This document shows positions 7,648-16,238 of a stretch of DNA of 64,000 bases, piece by piece (position 1 is the first letter of the stretch; each line of letters opens with the position of its first letter). A program made the position numbers and the translations under genes. Origin of the DNA: Dyadobacter endophyticus (lineage in GTDB: Bacteria > Bacteroidota > Bacteroidia > Cytophagales > Spirosomataceae); assembly GCF_014641595.1 (NCBI RefSeq), contig NZ_BMIA01000001.1:1798426-1862425 (forward strand). The letters run 5' to 3'. Under the pieces are notes generated by a model. That model had not been told where the DNA came from and ran no database searches. It saw nothing but the letters and a program-made list of their open reading frames with translations.

Positions 7648-9666
7648 ATGAAACTCGACGAAAAATCGGCCCCTCATCAACCGCACGACGACTGCTGTTC
7701 GGCAGAGACACATACGCACGCCAAACATAATGGCCACGCACACGGCCACGAGCATGATCACAGTCACGATCATGACCATGACCACGGAGACCATAGCCAC
7801 GGATCGGGAGACGATGCGGGCATTTTCAAAAGCCGTTGGATGTTATGGCTGAGCCTGGCAATTCTGGCCGTGTTTCTCGTTTTGGCATACATTTTAAAGG
7901 TTGAAGTTGCTCGCCCAGTCGAAATCGGGATGATGCTCGTCGCGTATGTGCTTGCCGGGAATAAAACCGTGGCGCTTGCGTTCCGGAAAGCAAGTCGCGG
8001 CGACTTCTTCAATGAATTTACGCTGATGACCATCGCTACCTTTGGTGCATTCTATATCGGGGAGTTTAGCGAGGGCGTTGCGGTGATGATTTTTTACGAA
8101 ATAGGCGAGCTCTTTCAGGATATCGCCGTTAGCCGGTCGAAACGGTCCATTAAGGCTTTGCTCGACATACGACCGGACACGGTAACCGTTTTGCGCAACG
8201 AAAAACCCTTGCAAATCACACCGGACGAAGTTCTGATAGGCGAAAAAATATTGGTCAGGGCAGGCGAAAAAGTGGCGCTGGATGGAGAAATGCGCTCCGC
8301 TTCCGGCACATTTAATACCGCAGCACTCACCGGCGAACCGAAACCGCAGATCATCGAAAATGGCCAAAAAGTGCTCGCCGGCATGATATCGATCGAAAAA
8401 TCCGTCGAAATCGAGGTGAAAGCACTCTTCAAGGACTCGAAACTCTCGCGTATACTGGAAATGGTGCAGGAGGCTAGCGCGCGCAAAGCTCCTACCCAAC
8501 TGCTGATCAGTCGCCTGGCGCGCATTTACACGCCCGCAGTATTCCTGCTTGCATTGCTCATCATCGCAATCCCCGCGCTTTTTGTAGCCGATTATCAATT
8601 CGACCAGTGGCTCTACCGGGGCATGGTTTTCCTGGTCATCGCCTGCCCTTGTGCACTCACGATCTCTATTCCACTCGGCTATTTTGGCGGTATCGGCCTA
8701 GCTTCACGCAATGGTATTCTCGTAAAAGGGGCAAATTTTCTGGATGTTATCACTAAAATCGACACGTTAGTTTCGGACAAGACGGGTACGCTTACCAAAG
8801 GGGTATTTAAAGTTCAGCAAGTAGAAACTGCCATTGAAAAAACCGATTTTATCCGCATAGCTGCTTCGTTGGAAAGCTACTCGACGCACCCGGTCGCCAA
8901 AGCGGTTGTTGAATCGGCGGGAATTATTGAGCTGGCAAAACCGACAGATGTCGAAGAAATCGCGGGACACGGTTTAAAGGGTAATGTCGAGGGTAAGGCT
9001 GTTCTCGCGGGTAATACGAAATTGCTCGACAGGTATTCCATCAGCTATCCTGCCGAGCTTGGTTCGGTAGTTGAAACTATCGTTGTTGTGGCGGTCGATA
9101 ATGATTACGCGGGTTATTTCCTCATTGCCGACCAGGTTAAAGAGGATGCTGCTGCCGCTGTCGCGGAATTGAAAACACTTGGCATTTCAACGGTCATGTT
9201 GTCCGGCGATAAAGAAGCCGTCGTCGCCAAAGTTGCAGGCGAGCTCGGCATTGCTAAAAGTTACGGCGGACTGTTGCCTGAAGACAAGGTGAGGATCGTA
9301 CAAGAGCTTAAAAATAAGGGCAACTACATTGCATTCGCGGGCGATGGTGTAAACGACGCGCCGGTAATCGCGCTCGCCGACGTAGGCATAGCCATGGGTG
9401 CGTTAGGTTCCGATGCTACCATTGAAACGGCCGATATCGTCATCCAGAACGACCAGCCTTCGCGCATTGCTTCGGCAGTACGGATCGGCAAAATCACAAA
9501 ATCCGTTGTTTATCAGAACATTTCCCTCGCTATGGGGGTTAAAATTGCAGTAATGGCCCTGGGTGCCGGCGGCGTTGCGACGCTCTGGGAAGCTGTTTTT
9601 GCCGATGTGGGTGTTGCATTGCTGGCAATTCTAAATGCATACCGGATCCAGGGAAAGAAAATATAA
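7648..9666 (+). CDS. P1B-type heavy-metal ATPase (Zn/Cd/Co/Pb-like) with His-rich N-terminus
   Basis: A 672-residue metal-exporting P-type ATPase of the inner membrane. The N-terminus (15-53) holds CC at 16-17 and a run of His/Asp/Gly, in place of the usual HMA metal-binding domain. Motifs in order: TGE at 228-230 (phosphatase loop), CPC at 333-335 in the membrane metal site, the phosphorylated Asp377 in DKTGTLTKG, HP at 414-415 and GDGVND at 565-570. The CPC motif and His-rich tail fit Zn2+/Cd2+/Co2+ export (ZntA/CadA-like) better than copper, but specificity is inferred. A PPOX gene follows 24 bp later, probably in the same transcript. Confidence 0.93.
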   Translation: MKLDEKSAPHQPHDDCCSAETHTHAKHNGHAHGHEHDHSHDHDHDHGDHSHGSGDDAGIFKSRWMLWLSLAILAVFLVLAYILKVEVARPVEIGMMLVAYVLAGNKTVALAFRKASRGDFFNEFTLMTIATFGAFYIGEFSEGVAVMIFYEIGELFQDIAVSRSKRSIKALLDIRPDTVTVLRNEKPLQITPDEVLIGEKILVRAGEKVALDGEMRSASGTFNTAALTGEPKPQIIENGQKVLAGMISIEKSVEIEVKALFKDSKLSRILEMVQEASARKAPTQLLISRLARIYTPAVFLLALLIIAIPALFVADYQFDQWLYRGMVFLVIACPCALTISIPLGYFGGIGLASRNGILVKGANFLDVITKIDTLVSDKTGTLTKGVFKVQQVETAIEKTDFIRIAASLESYSTHPVAKAVVESAGIIELAKPTDVEEIAGHGLKGNVEGKAVLAGNTKLLDRYSISYPAELGSVVETIVVVAVDNDYAGYFLIADQVKEDAAAAVAELKTLGISTVMLSGDKEAVVAKVAGELGIAKSYGGLLPEDKVRIVQELKNKGNYIAFAGDGVNDAPVIALADVGIAMGALGSDATIETADIVIQNDQPSRIASAVRIGKITKSVVYQNISLAMGVKIAVMALGAGGVATLWEAVFADVGVALLAILNAYRIQGKKI

Positions 9667-9690
9667 CATAGCCTGCGTTGCTCAAATACC

Positions 9691-10257
9691 ATGGGAAAAA
9701 AGTTGGACCGGATCACACCGGAATTGGAGTCCTTCATCAATAATCAAAAGATTTTCTTCGTCGCCACCGCGGCCGAAACGGGGACAGTCAATTTATCACC
9801 GAAAGGAATGGATTCCTTTCGTATTCTCGGGCCAGACCGGGTGATGTGGCTCAATGTAACCGGCAGCGGCAATGAAACCGCGGCCCATTTGCTGCAGAAT
9901 GACCGCATTACCGTTATGTTTTGTGCATTTGAGGGCAAGCCGCTTATCCTGAGATTGTATGGACACGGCAAAGCCTACCATCCCGCCGACGCAGAATGGC
10001 ACGAATATGCCCCCCTCTTCCCCCCGTTCGAAGGGGCGCGGCAGCTGATAGACATACAGATACACCTCGTCCAAACCTCCTGTGGCATGGCTGTCCCGTT
10101 CATGGATTACGACCGCGAACGGGAGGAGCTAAACGCCTGGGCCAGAAAACAAGGTCCGGGAGGCATTCAGGATTATTGGTCAAGAAAAAACATGGCCAGC
10201 ATCGATGGTTTCGACACAGGCATTTTCGCTTCCACCCCAACAGATGAAAGCAAATGA
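9691..10257 (+). CDS. Pyridoxamine 5'-phosphate oxidase-like flavin-binding protein
   Basis: A 188-residue split-barrel FMN-binding protein. The N-terminal half has the PPOX pattern FFVATAAETGTVNLSPKG followed by VMWLNVTGSGNETAAHLLQN, typical of the subgroup annotated as pyridoxamine 5'-phosphate oxidase family protein. The enzymatic activity of this subgroup is mostly undefined; flavin- or F420-dependent reduction is possible. It sits 24 bp after the metal ATPase gene. A strong hairpin (10262-10292) follows its stop. Confidence 0.88.
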   Translation: MGKKLDRITPELESFINNQKIFFVATAAETGTVNLSPKGMDSFRILGPDRVMWLNVTGSGNETAAHLLQNDRITVMFCAFEGKPLILRLYGHGKAYHPADAEWHEYAPLFPPFEGARQLIDIQIHLVQTSCGMAVPFMDYDREREELNAWARKQGPGGIQDYWSRKNMASIDGFDTGIFASTPTDESK

Positions 10258-10261
10258 ACAT

Positions 10262-10292
10262 GCAGCAGGTACAGCAGTGCTGAACCTGCTGC
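10262..10292 (+). terminator. Hairpin downstream of the PPOX gene
   Basis: A perfect 9-bp inverted repeat (GCAGCAGGT at 10262-10270, ACCTGCTGC at 10284-10292), with a further inner CAGCA/TGCTG pairing in the loop. It begins 4 bp after the stop of the PPOX gene. There is no T-run after it, so termination may be factor-assisted, or the hairpin may protect the 3' end. Confidence 0.55.
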
Positions 10293-10429
10293 ACATTTCA
10301 ACACAGCATTCCCTACGCAAACGGGTAGCCGAATGCGAAATCCCAACTCAGTTTCTCCAATAGTACACCCCTCCCAAGGGTCGCTAACGACCTCCGGCCA
10401 ATAAGTGAAACTTACCGGAAAATAACTGA

Positions 10430-10708
10430 TCAAACGACTGGAACGGGCGTACTGCCTGCCACCTTTTCCAGGGCGATGGTGACCCTCTCGATGCGGTCGA
10501 CATTACCGCGGCTACTGTCTGAAACTGCCTGTGCCACTGAGGTTAAGTAATCCCCACCAAGCTTGGTGTTGAAAAAAGGGTCGTTCTGGGCGAGTACTCC
10601 CCGCCAGCCTTTACCCACGATATTCCTGGATTTAACAAACCTGACCAACAGGCGCTCTTTGATGGACAAGCCTCCATGTTCGGAGACTCTTGCTTGAAGC
10701 TGGTGCAT
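10430..10708 (-). CDS. Possible small hypothetical protein divergent from XRE regulator
   Basis: An open frame of 92 codons from the ATG at 10708; it could extend in frame to 10774, giving 114 residues. The C-terminal half (GGDYLTSVAQAVSDSSRG, then NVDRIERVTIALEKVAG) reads like real amphipathic helices, and the frame is the only plausible coding sequence in the 576 bp between the PPOX and XRE genes. I recognise no family. It is divergent from the XRE regulator, a common layout for a regulated small partner, but it may also be non-coding. Confidence 0.4.
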   Translation of the reverse strand: MHQLQARVSEHGGLSIKERLLVRFVKSRNIVGKGWRGVLAQNDPFFNTKLGGDYLTSVAQAVSDSSRGNVDRIERVTIALEKVAGSTPVPVV

Positions 10709-10833
10709 ATACAATAGTGGTGTATTATAAAAAATTGTAATTTGCGCTTTATCAATAACGATAATCACTGGCAATTCAAAAGTACAGAATAGCTATCACT
10801 TAGTCAAGTATTTTTATATTAAACTTCTAACTA

Positions 10834-11199
10834 ATGTCAATTGTTGGCGAACGCATTAAGAAATACCGCGAATTGAAAGGCTGGAACCAGCATCAACTGG
10901 CTAAGACGTTGAAGAAATCGGGTAAAGCAGTAATCTCGAATTGGGAAACCGGAAGAAACGACCCCTCTCTCGCCGAGCTTCGGTTGATGGCCGAGCTCTT
11001 CGACACCACGGTGGCCCAGCTTGTCGGCGAGGTGCCAATGCTCGAAGAACCGCGGGAGCAATATATCATGATCAAAAAAGACGATCTCATTGACCTCCAA
11101 CGCAAAGCACTGGAATTGGAAGCGGATCGAATCAACAGCCTCAAAGGCCAGCTCAGATTAGCCGAAAAAAATGAACGGCCCGACGATGGCCAGGCATAA
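10834..11199 (+). CDS. XRE-family helix-turn-helix regulator
   Basis: A 121-residue protein. Residues 5-65 form a Cro/CI-type HTH (GERIKKYRELKGWNQHQLAKTLKK, with the recognition helix around VISNWETGRNDPS). Residues 75-115 form a charged helix that may be a coiled-coil dimerisation segment. It is preceded by an AT-rich stretch (10775-10833). Its 3' end overlaps the end of the convergent MFS gene by 42 bp, so both transcripts read into each other. Confidence 0.88.
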   Translation: MSIVGERIKKYRELKGWNQHQLAKTLKKSGKAVISNWETGRNDPSLAELRLMAELFDTTVAQLVGEVPMLEEPREQYIMIKKDDLIDLQRKALELEADRINSLKGQLRLAEKNERPDDGQA

Positions 11200-12405
11200 T
11201 GCCAGGTTACGCTGGAACAACGACCGGAAACCCAGCGCGCAGCCAAAGCTGATCACAATCAGCAAAATCCATAATGCGCTGTAACCCCAATGCCCGGCCA
11301 CATATGCGCCCATAACGGGGCCGATGATCTGCGCGACAGCCTGCGACACCGAATAAGCGGCCGAGTATTTGCCTCGGTTTAAATCGCTGGCCCGGTTCAT
11401 GACGAAGGTACTCAGATAAGGAAACGCCAGCATTTCGCCCGTTGTGAAAAGCACTACAGTCGCAATGGCAAGTACTACCGGCAAAACATGGGGCACGACA
11501 AGCGCCAGGAACGCCATTGCGCTGAAAAGCGGTCCTGAAACCATGTAAAAGTAATCGGGCTTCCGGTTGGCCAGGTTTTGCACCAGTACCATCTCGAACA
11601 GGGCGATAATGAGCCCGTTCATGCCCAGCATAACACCGATTGTAGACTCGCCGATGCCCATTTCTTCCTTCCAATAGACGGGCACGAGCCTGAACAGCAC
11701 TACAAAACACAGCATATAAAGGGTAACCATTACGAGGAAACGTACAAAAAATGCATCCTTCCAGGGAGAAGCGGTGCTTACTTCCGCCATTTCCGGAAAG
11801 TCATTTTTCGTAACGTGCTTTCGTTTAGGCAACAGCATAACGATAAGCAAACCAGCCAGCACATATACTACACCGTCAACCCAGAACAAAAGGTGATAAT
11901 TAATAGCCGCCAGTAACCCTCCCACGCCGGTGCCGAAGCCAAAACCGATATTGGTGGCAAGCCGGTTAAGCGCATACGAGCGTATGAGATTTTCGGGCGT
12001 CGAATAAGCGGCGATGGCCGTTTGGTTGGCGGGTTTGAACGCTTCTACAAAAAAGCTGAGGACTACGATCAGCGCGCACAGCAGCGCAAAGTCGGTGGTA
12101 AGGCTAAATAGGGTAAAGAATACCCCACTCAGTATCAGGCTGCCGATCTGCACGGGCTGAAAGCCCAGCTTGTCGGTGAGATAACCACCCGCCATCGCCC
12201 CAAGCACCGAGCCGACGCCGAACAATGTAATGATCAATCCTGCATCCTCGATGCTCCGGTGCAGGCTTTGGGTAATATACATACTCATAAAAGGTACGGC
12301 CATATACCCGCATCTGTTCACCAAAATCACCAGGCTCAGTAACCAGGTTTCCCTGCTTAGCCCGGTGAAAGATGCCCTGTAAGCACCAATAACTTTCCTG
12401 ATCAT
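11158..12405 (-). CDS. Major facilitator superfamily exporter
   Basis: A 415-residue membrane protein with about 12 hydrophobic segments. The conserved inter-helix 2-3 loop (GGYLTDKLGFQPV) near 73-86 is a clear MFS signature. It resembles drug-efflux and YdeE/MdtH-like members; the substrate is unknown. The ATG overlaps the stop of the MocR gene (12402..13871) by 4 bp, so they form one operon, and the regulator may control export of a PLP-related or amino compound. The last residues overlap the convergent XRE gene. Confidence 0.9.
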   Translation of the reverse strand: MIRKVIGAYRASFTGLSRETWLLSLVILVNRCGYMAVPFMSMYITQSLHRSIEDAGLIITLFGVGSVLGAMAGGYLTDKLGFQPVQIGSLILSGVFFTLFSLTTDFALLCALIVVLSFFVEAFKPANQTAIAAYSTPENLIRSYALNRLATNIGFGFGTGVGGLLAAINYHLLFWVDGVVYVLAGLLIVMLLPKRKHVTKNDFPEMAEVSTASPWKDAFFVRFLVMVTLYMLCFVVLFRLVPVYWKEEMGIGESTIGVMLGMNGLIIALFEMVLVQNLANRKPDYFYMVSGPLFSAMAFLALVVPHVLPVVLAIATVVLFTTGEMLAFPYLSTFVMNRASDLNRGKYSAAYSVSQAVAQIIGPVMGAYVAGHWGYSALWILLIVISFGCALGFRSLFQRNLALCLAIVGPFIFFG

Positions 12406-13871
12406 ATTAAATCCCTGATAATCTTAATGCTTTCTTCCAGTTCCCCCGGATCAGAAGAAGCGAATCCGAGGCGTATATAGTTCCTGAACTGTGCCGGATA
12501 TCCTGCAACTTTTCCATTTGAGAAATACAAATCCTTTTGTGCCGCCCTTTCCGCAAGCCTGGGTATGTCGATCGCCGGATCAAAACGCGCCCAAACCGCC
12601 ATCCCGCCGTCGGGAATGTCGAAACTGATATGATCTGGCAATTCAGTTTTCAGCAACTCGCAAAACAAGTCGCGACGCTGCTTGTAGACCCGCACCGATT
12701 TCCGCAAATGACGCTGAATGACACCTGTTTGAAGCAGCTCGGCAATCGCATTTTCGAGCATTGTGTCGCCTTGCCGGTCGATAATGCGCCTGAGCGAAGC
12801 CAGATGGGCGATGACGTCTTCCGGTCCGACCAGGTAACCGACCCGGAACGCGGGTGAGATCGTTTTAGTAAATGACCCACAATAAAGCACCATACCGGCC
12901 TGATCGGCGCCAAAAAGCGGAAGGAGCGGTTTGCTCAAATAATGAAAATCGTAATCGTAATCATCCTCAAAAATCACAAATCCATGCTTGTCAGCAAGTT
13001 GAAGAAGCTTAATCCGACGATCGGGCCGTAGTGCGACTGTCGTGGGATACTGATGATGAGAAGTCACGTACACCATTCTGACACGCCGTTTCTGACATAG
13101 CTCTTCCAATGCATCTACATCCATACCATGCTCATCCACAGGCACATGGCAAATATCCGCACCTGCCTGTGCGAAGTTCATCGATGCCCCAAACCACCCC
13201 GGCGAGTCGGTAACGACGCAGTCGCCAGCCTTTACCAGGCTCGTACAAGCGAGGTACATACCCATTATCATCCCTCTCACAATCAGTATGTTGGCAGAAG
13301 AAGTTTTGAGCCCGCGCGTTTCGTTCAAATGGGCTGATAGCTCTTGCCTGAGCCAACTGGTACCGCTGGTTTCCCCATACCCCAGCCGCGTGTAGGAATT
13401 GCCATGGAGCAATTGGCTCCTGTATGCACGTGACAGATCTTCGAGTGGCGCGAGCCTCGGATCGGGAAAGCCGTCATCCAGGTGAAGCCGCCAGCCGGCT
13501 TTCAATACAGCCCTGTCCAGGTGAGCAGGCTTCTCGAACCCGAAACCGGCCTTTTTGAGCGGATCCCTGTCCGCTGCTATCTCCACCGGCAGCGGAAGCG
13601 GCCGCAAATCGGGCAGATTCCGTGCTACGAACGTACCGTTTCCCGTCTGACTTTCCAGCCACCCTTGCGCCAGGAGCTCGTCGTACGCCTGCACGACAGT
13701 CCGCCGGTGCACGTTTAAAATAGCGGACAGTTGCCTGGTACTCAGCAATCTATAACCAGATTGCAAAGTGCCGTTCTTGATCAATGACATCAGTTGATTG
13801 GCGATCTGAAGATATACCGGCTGTTTTCCACCCTTTTCGGGAGTAATCAGCGTCGACAACACATTCATCAT
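12402..13871 (-). CDS. MocR/PdxR-type regulator (GntR HTH fused to PLP aminotransferase fold)
   Basis: A 489-residue protein with an N-terminal winged helix (about 18-85; LQIANQLMSLIKNGTLQSGYR and the helix LNVHRRTVVQAYDEL) and a C-terminal fold-type I domain. The PLP lysine is Lys336 in CGSFTKTISPAFRVGY; FEDDYDYDFHY near 301-311 is the usual MocR motif. Its start is 79 bp from the divergent PPOX gene (13951..14580), and the gap contains a candidate operator and promoter. PdxR members control vitamin B6 genes; here the PPOX neighbour and the downstream MFS gene are the likely targets. Confidence 0.92.
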   Translation of the reverse strand: MMNVLSTLITPEKGGKQPVYLQIANQLMSLIKNGTLQSGYRLLSTRQLSAILNVHRRTVVQAYDELLAQGWLESQTGNGTFVARNLPDLRPLPLPVEIAADRDPLKKAGFGFEKPAHLDRAVLKAGWRLHLDDGFPDPRLAPLEDLSRAYRSQLLHGNSYTRLGYGETSGTSWLRQELSAHLNETRGLKTSSANILIVRGMIMGMYLACTSLVKAGDCVVTDSPGWFGASMNFAQAGADICHVPVDEHGMDVDALEELCQKRRVRMVYVTSHHQYPTTVALRPDRRIKLLQLADKHGFVIFEDDYDYDFHYLSKPLLPLFGADQAGMVLYCGSFTKTISPAFRVGYLVGPEDVIAHLASLRRIIDRQGDTMLENAIAELLQTGVIQRHLRKSVRVYKQRRDLFCELLKTELPDHISFDIPDGGMAVWARFDPAIDIPRLAERAAQKDLYFSNGKVAGYPAQFRNYIRLGFASSDPGELEESIKIIRDLI

Positions 13872-13920
13872 AATTGGACTACCACTATTTAATATATTGG
13901 ATTAAAGAGATGGACCAATT
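13872..13920. promoter_or_regulatory. Candidate MocR operator (imperfect inverted repeat)
   Basis: AATTGGACTA (13872-13881 on the plus strand) and TGGACCAATT (13911-13920) form an 8-of-10 inverted repeat. A third ATTGGA lies at 13906-13911. The block fills most of the space between the divergent MocR and PPOX starts and overlaps the PPOX promoter, as expected for an autoregulated MocR system. This is inference from symmetry only. Confidence 0.4.
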
Positions 13921-13934
13921 AACGCATAATTTTG
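13907..13934 (+). promoter_or_regulatory. Candidate promoter of the PPOX gene (TTG-N17-TAATTTTG)
   Basis: TTG at 13907-13909 and TAATTTTG at 13927-13934 (spacing 17) match the Bacteroidota promoter pattern. The ATG of the flavin-binding protein follows at 13951, giving a very short leader. Confidence 0.55.
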
Positions 13935-13950
13935 AAGAAAAACAAAGTAC

Positions 13951-14580
13951 ATGAACACGCCACCGCCCTATCTCGTACCCAGCCGTCTCGCCAAACGCAC
14001 ACATTATGAGCAAGAAACGATCTGCGCTATTCTCGACGAAGCCTTATTTTGCACTATTAGCTATGCAGTGGACAATAAGCCGTTCTCTATTCCGACGGCT
14101 TTTGTCCGCTATGAAGATAAAATTTATATTCACGGATCTGTCGGGAGCCATTTCATCAGGGAAATCGAGAAGGGAATCCCGGTATGCATTTCCGTAATGC
14201 TCACCGATTCGCTCGTGGTAGCAAAATCGGCGTTCAGCCATTCGGTCAACTACCGATCGGTCGTTATTTTTTCCAGTGCAGAAAAAGTGGAAGATATCTC
14301 GACAAAAAGGGCCGCATTTGAATGGCTTACCAATAAAATAGTACCCGACAGCTGGGATTACCTCCGCCCGATGACCGACAGCGAAGTCCGGAAAACTACC
14401 GCGCTGGCGTTTTCTTTTGAGCTAGCATCCGCTAAAATGCGTGACGGGATGCCGAAGGACGAACCGGAGGACCTGGAATTACCTATCTGGTCGGGACTGA
14501 TACCGCTACAAACCTTACGCGGAAACCCGATTGCCGACGAGACCAGCCAAAATATTCCACTTCCTCAACATTTAAGTTAA
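13951..14580 (+). CDS. PPOX-family flavin-nucleotide-binding protein (NimA-like)
   Basis: A 209-residue split-barrel FMN protein. The N-terminal pattern (RLAKRTHYEQETICAILDEALFCTIS, then a short barrel with YIHGSVGSHF) is that of the NimA-like, or flavin-nucleotide-binding, subgroup of the pyridoxamine 5'-phosphate oxidase fold. Some members reduce nitro compounds; most are untested. It is divergent from a MocR-type PLP-binding regulator, a frequent arrangement, so it probably acts in B6 or amine metabolism or detoxification together with the MFS exporter. Confidence 0.87.
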   Translation: MNTPPPYLVPSRLAKRTHYEQETICAILDEALFCTISYAVDNKPFSIPTAFVRYEDKIYIHGSVGSHFIREIEKGIPVCISVMLTDSLVVAKSAFSHSVNYRSVVIFSSAEKVEDISTKRAAFEWLTNKIVPDSWDYLRPMTDSEVRKTTALAFSFELASAKMRDGMPKDEPEDLELPIWSGLIPLQTLRGNPIADETSQNIPLPQHLS

Positions 14581-14646
14581 CCGCATGCAACCTTGATACC
14601 GGTTTGAACATCTTTCGGGCAAACTCACCTGCAATATCCCACCCAA

Positions 14647-14892
14647 ATGTTGCACTTCATGTCAGGAAAGGAAATATTCGACCGGTATCAGCTGGCGGCT
14701 TTAAAAAACGGACTCGGCTCGCGCGAGTTCAATTACGGGAACATTCTGTATCAGGCACTGCGAATCGAAGGAGAGGAAAGGGTTTTCCAATTGCTTGAAC
14801 TGGCCGAAAATACCGGCAAACGCATCGCCCTCGCTTGTTCGATTCCGAATGCGGAGACCGGCTCCGAACCTAATATGGTCATTCTCGTCTGA
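14647..14892 (+). CDS. Small hypothetical protein
   Basis: An 81-codon frame from the ATG at 14647; the ATG at 14659 (MSGKEIFDRYQ) is an equally good start. Composition is ordinary for a soluble helical protein (NILYQALRIEGEERVFQLLEL), with no signal peptide or known motif. It stands alone between the PPOX gene and a TPR protein. I do not recognise a family. Confidence 0.55.
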   Translation: MLHFMSGKEIFDRYQLAALKNGLGSREFNYGNILYQALRIEGEERVFQLLELAENTGKRIALACSIPNAETGSEPNMVILV

Positions 14893-15010
14893 CACCCACG
14901 TTATCCGTTTACAAAGCTTCTCACGTTAAACACGCAATTCCCTTTTGATTTGCGGACAGCCGTAGCGAATTTTGGCACCATCTTGAATGTATGCTGAATT
15001 TGCAAATCGT

Positions 15011-15880
15011 ATGGAATTTCTTGTTGTAATCGCCTTTTTCGGATATATCTATTACCTCCGCAACTATGCCGACCTCCGCAGCCCCAGCGAAAAAGAAGCG
15101 GCCGCCGTCTCCGAAGGAATCAAACTGTACAACGATGGGCAAATCGATAAAGCCTATACCTATTTCGATTCCAGGATCCGCCAGAAACCCAAGTCCTGCA
15201 TCGCTTATCTCTATCGTGGTTTATGCCAAAAAGCGCTCGGGAATCCCGAGGCTGCATTGAAAGACATTCAGGCTGGTCTGAGCTATGACGATCAGGTCTT
15301 TACGGTTTATCTCGAACTCGGCAAAATTTACCTCGAACAAAACCAACCCGAACAGGCGCTATCGGCCCTGAACAAAGCCGTAAGCGTCTCGGAAGAACAA
15401 AGTGAAGCCCCTTATCACTGGCGTGCAAAGGCATTTGAGCAACTTGGCCGGAATATCGAAGCTGAACAAGACACCAAACACGCACAGGAGCTCCGTGCGC
15501 GGCTGCAAAAGACCCATTCCGGCTTCAACTCATCCAAGGCTCCATTCTTCGACAAACGACTGGCTATCAACATGGTCATGATCTCCCTCACCAGCGTATT
15601 GCTCGTTTACGTGATCAAAAATGCCGAAAGCATTCACCTGCCCTACCTCGTCGCCGTTTTCGCTGCTATCTCCATCGGTTTCGCAGAACCCTATAAAGGT
15701 TGGCTTTTGGCTATTATGCAATGCATTCTCATGCTTGCCGGCTATCACTTTTTCACCGACCTCCCGGAAGACCGCGCCCGGCAGGAGCTAGAAAATTTCA
15801 GCCTTTACGGATCGATGATCCTCACGTTCGCGGCCAGCTTTTTGGGCGGGTTTTTGAAGAGGGCTTTGAATATGAAGTAA
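15011..15880 (+). CDS. Membrane-anchored TPR protein
   Basis: A 289-residue protein when started at the ATG at 15011 (MEFLVVIAFFGYIYYLRNY); an in-frame ATG at 14987 adds eight residues, but the later one begins directly with the membrane helix. About three TPR units span roughly 35-155 (EGIKLYNDGQIDKAYTYFDS, AYLYRGLCQKALGNPEAALK, VYLELGKIYLEQNQPEQALS). Three or four C-terminal membrane helices follow from about 185. It is probably a protein-protein scaffold at the inner membrane; partners are unknown. Confidence 0.82.
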   Translation: MEFLVVIAFFGYIYYLRNYADLRSPSEKEAAAVSEGIKLYNDGQIDKAYTYFDSRIRQKPKSCIAYLYRGLCQKALGNPEAALKDIQAGLSYDDQVFTVYLELGKIYLEQNQPEQALSALNKAVSVSEEQSEAPYHWRAKAFEQLGRNIEAEQDTKHAQELRARLQKTHSGFNSSKAPFFDKRLAINMVMISLTSVLLVYVIKNAESIHLPYLVAVFAAISIGFAEPYKGWLLAIMQCILMLAGYHFFTDLPEDRARQELENFSLYGSMILTFAASFLGGFLKRALNMK

Positions 15881-15973
15881 CAATCCAAACCCGACGTGCC
15901 GGATTGCACCTGCTCACTATACCGAATGTCAGGCTCAATTATTGCAAGGGAAATCCTAAAAACAATTTTAACC

Positions 15974-16234
15974 ATGGACAGTATCGAACGGCAGCAACTC
16001 GAAGACAAGATTCTTGCGAAAAGGCAACAGATCGAGTTCGAGCGTACAAACCTGGAAGAAACCATTGCCTTTTCCCCGGAAAACCGCGAAAATCCGGAAG
16101 TAATGGAAGAAACCAAAAACTTTGACGATCCTGCACAGAACGTTGTAGAGCAAGGAGAAATGCGGTCGCTCAGAACCGCCGAACAGGAGCTTAATGAATT
16201 GCTGAGGCAGCTGGAAACGCTGCGGAACAAATGA
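15974..16234 (+). CDS. Small coiled-coil protein
   Basis: An 86-residue acidic protein from the ATG at 15974 (MDSIERQQLEDKILAKRQQ). The upstream in-frame extension to 15896 has no coding character. It is mostly heptad-like Glu/Gln/Arg helix at both ends (residues 1-30 and 60-86) with a short acidic linker. No known family or catalytic residue. Its 3' end is 4 bp from the convergent YceI gene. Confidence 0.65.
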   Translation: MDSIERQQLEDKILAKRQQIEFERTNLEETIAFSPENRENPEVMEETKNFDDPAQNVVEQGEMRSLRTAEQELNELLRQLETLRNK

Positions 16235-16238
16235 CCGG

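Noticed and set aside
7720..7800. Short DNA repeats that could look like a tandem repeat or CRISPR-like block
   Set aside because: They are the codons of the His/Asp-rich N-terminus of the metal ATPase (CAC/CAT/GAC), not an array with spacers.
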